This document shows positions 30,970 to 33,514 of a stretch of 33,514 bases of DNA, piece by piece. Each line of letters opens with the position of its first letter. Position 1 is the stretch's first letter. Source of the DNA: Paraburkholderia sp. CNPSo 3274 (GTDB lineage: Bacteria; Pseudomonadota; Gammaproteobacteria; Burkholderiales; Burkholderiaceae). The position numbers and the translations under genes are program-made. The DNA is taken from assembly GCF_024206475.1 (NCBI RefSeq), contig NZ_JAMBPR010000078.1:1-33514 (forward strand), given 5' to 3'. The notes below the pieces were generated by a model. The model saw only the letters and a list, made by a program, of their open reading frames with translations. It was not told the origin of the DNA and did not search any database.

Positions 30970-31040
30970 GCCGGCCAAAGCCGGCCCTCTTACCTGCAAG
31001 GCGGGGTGACTCCTTTCGGAGCACCTCGCCGTTTTTTTTT
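30970..31040 (+). terminator. Tandem hairpins before the 130-residue gene
   Basis: GCCGGC-caaa-GCCGGC (30970-30985), then GGCGGGGTG...CTCC-tttc-GGAG...CACCTCGCC (31000-31030) followed by G and T8-9. The next ATG is at 31051. Confidence 0.85.
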
Positions 31041-31050
31041 CGAGGCATTT

Positions 31051-31443
31051 ATGAACCACAGCAGCAAGGTTTTCCACGCGTCCCGCGCAAGCGCGGGTGC
31101 CGCGCGGGAGTCGGGCGTCAAGCATCATGCGCAGCGTTTCCTTCGCCGTGTTGCCGGCGACCTTCGCCTACGCACTAGCGAACACGAGATCGTGGCAGAA
31201 CCCGCTGAACGCGGTCGCGGCTGCCGTGTAACGCTTCGCACCGACAGGCTGATGCTCGAGGTCGCCGATGCACCCGAACGCGGTACCGTGGCGGTTTCGT
31301 TCCGTACCCGCCGGGGTCGAAAGGACCTGTCTGGCGGCGGGGACAACGTCGTGAGCCAGGAACAGCTTGGATCGCATGCAGGCTACGAGGCCTTTCTAGG
31401 CGCTCTCCGTCTTACCAACGGGCTCGACTCGGATCGTCGGTAG
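31051..31443 (+). CDS. Unknown basic 130-residue protein
   Basis: MNHSSKVFHASRASAGAARE..., GAGG 8 nt upstream of the ATG. Rich in Arg and small residues; central strand segments GCRVTLRTDRLMLEVADAPE and GTVAVSFRTRRGRKDL suggest a beta-sheet domain. No family recognised. The next gene begins 9 nt after its stop. Confidence 0.65.
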   Translation: MNHSSKVFHASRASAGAARESGVKHHAQRFLRRVAGDLRLRTSEHEIVAEPAERGRGCRVTLRTDRLMLEVADAPERGTVAVSFRTRRGRKDLSGGGDNVVSQEQLGSHAGYEAFLGALRLTNGLDSDRR

Positions 31444-31452
31444 GGGGCGGAC

Positions 31453-31920
31453 ATGGATATCGTTACCGTGGTCGTCCAGTACGCGGGCGGACTGGAAATC
31501 TCGGAAGGCGCCACGCTTGATCCCGTGACCGGGGTCGTGCACGTCTCCGAACGCCTTCAGCAGCTGCTTCGCGAATGCGATACGACAGAGTCGCCGCCTA
31601 GACTTACCGTGCTCGTCGGCGGTGCCCGTCATCTGCTGATTCGCGACCGGGCGGAGTTCAAACTTGGCGAAGCTGTCTCAACCACGATCCCACGTACGGT
31701 AATCCCGTTCAGTCGGTTTGGGCATACGTGGAACAAGGAACAGCTCCAGCAGTTTGGACGGTTTGTCCATACTCTGTCGGCAGCCTCGATCGTGGGCGCA
31801 ATCGGTTACTGGCACTCGACGACGAACTGGACCCTAGCCGCCGTGCTGAGTGAGGCAGTTCTGGTTTTCGCCTTTGTGGTACTCTTTTTGAGAGGCATGG
31901 ATTCCATGAACGGAGAATGA
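31453..31920 (+). CDS. Unknown protein with two C-terminal membrane segments
   Basis: 155 residues, MDIVTVVVQYAGGLEISEGA... A soluble N-terminal half (~1-100) is followed by membrane segments about 108-122 (TLSAASIVGAIGYWH) and 127-146 (WTLAAVLSEAVLVFAFVVLF) and the tail RGMDSMNGE. No family recognised. Closely spaced with both neighbours, so part of one operon. Confidence 0.65.
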   Translation: MDIVTVVVQYAGGLEISEGATLDPVTGVVHVSERLQQLLRECDTTESPPRLTVLVGGARHLLIRDRAEFKLGEAVSTTIPRTVIPFSRFGHTWNKEQLQQFGRFVHTLSAASIVGAIGYWHSTTNWTLAAVLSEAVLVFAFVVLFLRGMDSMNGE

Positions 31921-31922
31921 AC

Positions 31923-32036
31923 ATGGGTTTCGCACTTTTTACTCTGGTCGTCACGTTAGCTATCTACTTTTACGGTGGCTACATGGCGAACAAGAGCCGC
32001 GCGGCGGATCGTGAGCGTCGCTCGCATTCGCACTGA
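31923..32036 (+). CDS. 37-residue single-pass membrane peptide
   Basis: MGFALFTLVVTLAIYFYGGY then a basic, His-rich tail (MANKSRAADRERRSHSH). The ATG at 31923 lies 2 nt after the stop of the previous gene, and GGAG is 9-10 nt upstream. Likely a small membrane protein expressed by coupling. No family recognised. Confidence 0.55.
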   Translation: MGFALFTLVVTLAIYFYGGYMANKSRAADRERRSHSH

Positions 32037-32050
32037 ACATTCACTGTAGC

Positions 32051-32106
32051 GCCAGCTTTCGCTGGCAAATCCCAATCAAGGGCCGCACCTTCGGGTGTGG
32101 CCTTTT
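32051..32106 (+). terminator. Tandem hairpins before the 139-residue gene
   Basis: GCCAGC-tttc-GCTGGC (32051-32066) without T-run, then GGCCGCACC-ttcg-GGTGTGGCC (32081-32102) followed by TTTTG. Next ATG at 32127. Confidence 0.82.
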
Positions 32107-32126
32107 GCATTTCTGGACCACTTTTC

Positions 32127-32546
32127 ATGCAATCAACTCTTGAGCTTCTCGATGCGCCGGGTGTGCTGGACGCGGCGCCGTTCGATACCACTGGCAAGAC
32201 GGTAGGGCAGGTCGTCGACCAGATCTGCCGGAAACTGCGAAAGACCGAGCTCGAGCCCGAGTGGGTCGTCGTCGCAAACTACGCAGAGAACGCGAACGAT
32301 GCGACGTTTGGCGCGAAGCCCGATGCGCCGTGGCCGGAAACGGATGGGCGGCGAAGCCGTCTGTGTCTCTCGGTTTCGATCGGCCGTTCCGAGGGATGGC
32401 TCGTGCAGATCGACCACGTTCACTTCGTTGAAGAGGGCGGCGGCAGTCACTGGCTCAGCCAGCCGCTTGTGCGCGCGAAGGTGCTGAACCGCTCGCTCGC
32501 CTGGTCGATTGCGGCTGTCGTCTCGCGGCTGCTGGACATCGACTGA
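32127..32546 (+). CDS. Unknown 139-residue protein
   Basis: MQSTLELLDAPGVLDAAPFD..., with only a weak GGA 9-11 nt upstream. Contains TVGQVVDQICRKLRKTELEP (helix), WVVVANYAENANDATFG, and SRLCLSVSIGRSEGWLVQID (beta), then ALN...IAAVVSRLLDID at the end. No family recognised. Confidence 0.65.
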   Translation: MQSTLELLDAPGVLDAAPFDTTGKTVGQVVDQICRKLRKTELEPEWVVVANYAENANDATFGAKPDAPWPETDGRRSRLCLSVSIGRSEGWLVQIDHVHFVEEGGGSHWLSQPLVRAKVLNRSLAWSIAAVVSRLLDID

Positions 32547-32576
32547 TCCTCGTATCACCACTCATTCTTTCCCTTG

Positions 32577-32592
32577 CGGGGCCTTCGCCCCG
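32577..32592 (+). other. UUCG-type hairpin before the last gene
   Basis: CGGGGC-cttc-GCCCCG; an alternative outer pairing GGGGCC/GGCCCC (32602-32607) overlaps it. No T-run, 37 nt before the next ATG. Confidence 0.6.
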
Positions 32593-32628
32593 ATGGGTGT
32601 TGGCCCCTGCTCACCGGAGCTTTCATCC

Positions 32629-33300
32629 ATGTACACGCTTTCCGTACCCAATGCAGTTCTGACGTCGCCCACGCTCGCCGGTCTCTTCCCGCTGTTCCAG
32701 GACGATCGTGTGCGCGAAGTCGATACCTGCTTTATCCGTCTGGCCGGCGCCGAAGCGGGCGAGCGCATCACGCGCTACAACGGCGCGCTGGCGCTGCGTA
32801 TGCCGGGCACGGCGCGCAGCATCATCAACGAGGCGCTTCACGAGATCCGGCGTGCGGGTTCGTTTGTGCGACCCGACGGCTCACACCGCGAACCGTGGGA
32901 AATCCACGCAAGCGACTGGGATGGCCTGTTCGAGTTCGTGGAACTGTGCCGCAATCCGAATCTGCTGCTTTCCTCGGACCAGATCGAGGCTGCAACTGCC
33001 GAGGCGCGTGCAGCCGGCAAACGCTTCGTGCTGTCGGACATCTGCATCGAGGCAATGGAGCGGCTGTTCGGGTTCGGCTATTGCGGGCCGCGCCTCCCCG
33101 GGACGCGCGACGCACAAAGTCGCCACTCGCTGCACGTCGCGTACGCGCTGCTCGCCAATCTGCCGGTACCGGAAACGGTGCTGCAGGCGTACCGCAACGA
33201 TGCGGAGGCTTTCCGTTACTCGGAGTGGGCCGACGTGCTCCTCAAGGTTCCCAGCCTGCGAGGCGGAGCTAAAGTCGAATCTGGTGTACGGGGGAGTTGA
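32629..33300 (+). CDS. Unknown protein, probably cut short by the IS256-type element
   Basis: 223 residues, MYTLSVPNAVLTSPTLAGLF..., CGGAG 11 nt upstream. Helical soluble protein (ARSIINEALHEIRRAGSFVR, AAGKRFVLSDICIEAMERLF, SLHVAYALLANLPVPETVLQ). The last ~15 residues (SLRGGAKVESGVRGS) change in style and the stop falls 10 nt before the transposase frame, so the native end was probably lost to the IS insertion. No family recognised. Confidence 0.65.
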   Translation: MYTLSVPNAVLTSPTLAGLFPLFQDDRVREVDTCFIRLAGAEAGERITRYNGALALRMPGTARSIINEALHEIRRAGSFVRPDGSHREPWEIHASDWDGLFEFVELCRNPNLLLSSDQIEAATAEARAAGKRFVLSDICIEAMERLFGFGYCGPRLPGTRDAQSRHSLHVAYALLANLPVPETVLQAYRNDAEAFRYSEWADVLLKVPSLRGGAKVESGVRGS

Positions 33301-33309
33301 GGCGGGAAG

Positions 33310-33514
33310 TTGAAGGCGGTGGAGGTTTCAACTGAGAATCTGATTGTCGAAGTCGGAAACCAGCAAAAAATCAAACCATCCACCATGAGCAAGGATACGG
33401 AAAAAGCAGTCGTCGGTCTATCGGGAGTCGGGCTTGGTCTGGACGAATTGGTTCGTCACGGGGCGCGGCAAGTGATTCAGCAAGCGATCGAAGCGGAGCT
33501 GGCAGAGCTGATGG
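33310..33514 (+). CDS. IS256-family transposase, N-terminal fragment
   Basis: The frame opens with TTG at 33310 and has an ATG at 33385 (MSKDTEKAVVGLSGVGLGLD...). ELVRHGARQVIQQAIEAELAELM is the characteristic start of IS256-family (mutator-type) transposases. The catalytic domain lies beyond the window end. Confidence 0.85.
   Translation, partial: MKAVEVSTENLIVEVGNQQKIKPSTMSKDTEKAVVGLSGVGLGLDELVRHGARQVIQQAIEAELAELM

Noticed and set aside
31006..31050. Upstream extension of the 130-residue gene
   Set aside because: It would translate through the terminator hairpin and T-run; GAGG supports the ATG at 31051.
1..33514. CRISPR array or tandem repeat array
   Set aside because: No regularly spaced repeats were seen; the repeated blocks are dispersed promoter, leader and palindrome elements.

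Overview
The window looks like plasmid or integrative-element backbone from a Burkholderiaceae-type beta-proteobacterium (Burkholderia, Paraburkholderia or Cupriavidus). This placement is inferred from the high G+C content, the strong GC-ending codon bias, and gene families I know mainly from that group's plasmids and islands. It is cut by insertion sequences at both ends: an IS3-family transposase tail on the left and an IS256-family transposase head on the right. No rRNA, tRNA or CRISPR array was seen.

Layout. (1) 0.3-5.5 kb, leftward: a CAP-domain lipoprotein, two small unknown genes, a 401-residue protein that reads as FlhD fused to FlhC, a coiled-coil protein and a NERD-domain membrane-anchored nuclease-like protein. 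(2) 6-10 kb, rightward: small proteins, a protein with a plasmid-type OB-like C-terminal domain, SSB and a Toprim primase. (3) 10-12.1 kb, leftward: two small membrane proteins, and a ParM-like actin (PRTRC protein D) with a ParR-like partner. (4) 12.3-14.3 kb, rightward: about 0.8 kb of structured DNA without a convincing gene, then a tyrosine recombinase with a Fis-type tail. (5) 14.6-18.5 kb, leftward: Lar-like, DUF5131 and DUF1173 accessory genes. (6) 19-21.8 kb, leftward: a decayed Tn554-like transposon. (7) 22-29.8 kb, rightward: a methylase-like protein without its catalytic motif, then the PRTRC cassette in the order ParB, E, C, F, B, A (JAB/JAMM), ThiF (E1-like), then a membrane protein. 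(8) 30.1-33.3 kb, rightward: small envelope and unknown proteins.

The most interesting feature is how the element appears to be regulated. All five rightward transcription units begin with the same leader: a TANNNT -10 box without a good -35, then 12-14 nt later a small hairpin whose stem covaries (GCGC/GCGC, GCGT/ACGC, GCGTC/GACGC), then ATCGA, then a second hairpin that in three copies is followed by a clear U-tract. Inside these units many genes are separated by pairs of hairpins, the second often a textbook terminator ending only 10-20 nt before the next start codon, with no room for a new promoter. This suggests element-wide attenuation or processive antitermination. By contrast, five leftward units carry a different shared 36-bp promoter block (ACTTGACTTC, then after 13 nt or so GACTGGACTCA or a variant). 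Two leftward regions also share a nearly identical 59-bp block built on the 18-bp palindrome CGTTTAGGCGCCTAAACG. A fused FlhD-FlhC protein, related to the SetCD/AcaCD mobile-element activators, is a natural candidate master regulator for one of these promoter classes.

The PRTRC genes (ParB-related, ThiF-related cassette) pair an E1-like enzyme with a JAB isopeptidase, ParB and ParM. Known family knowledge gives them no settled biochemical role. Here they sit on the same element as SSB, primase and the recombinase, consistent with a maintenance or transfer module.
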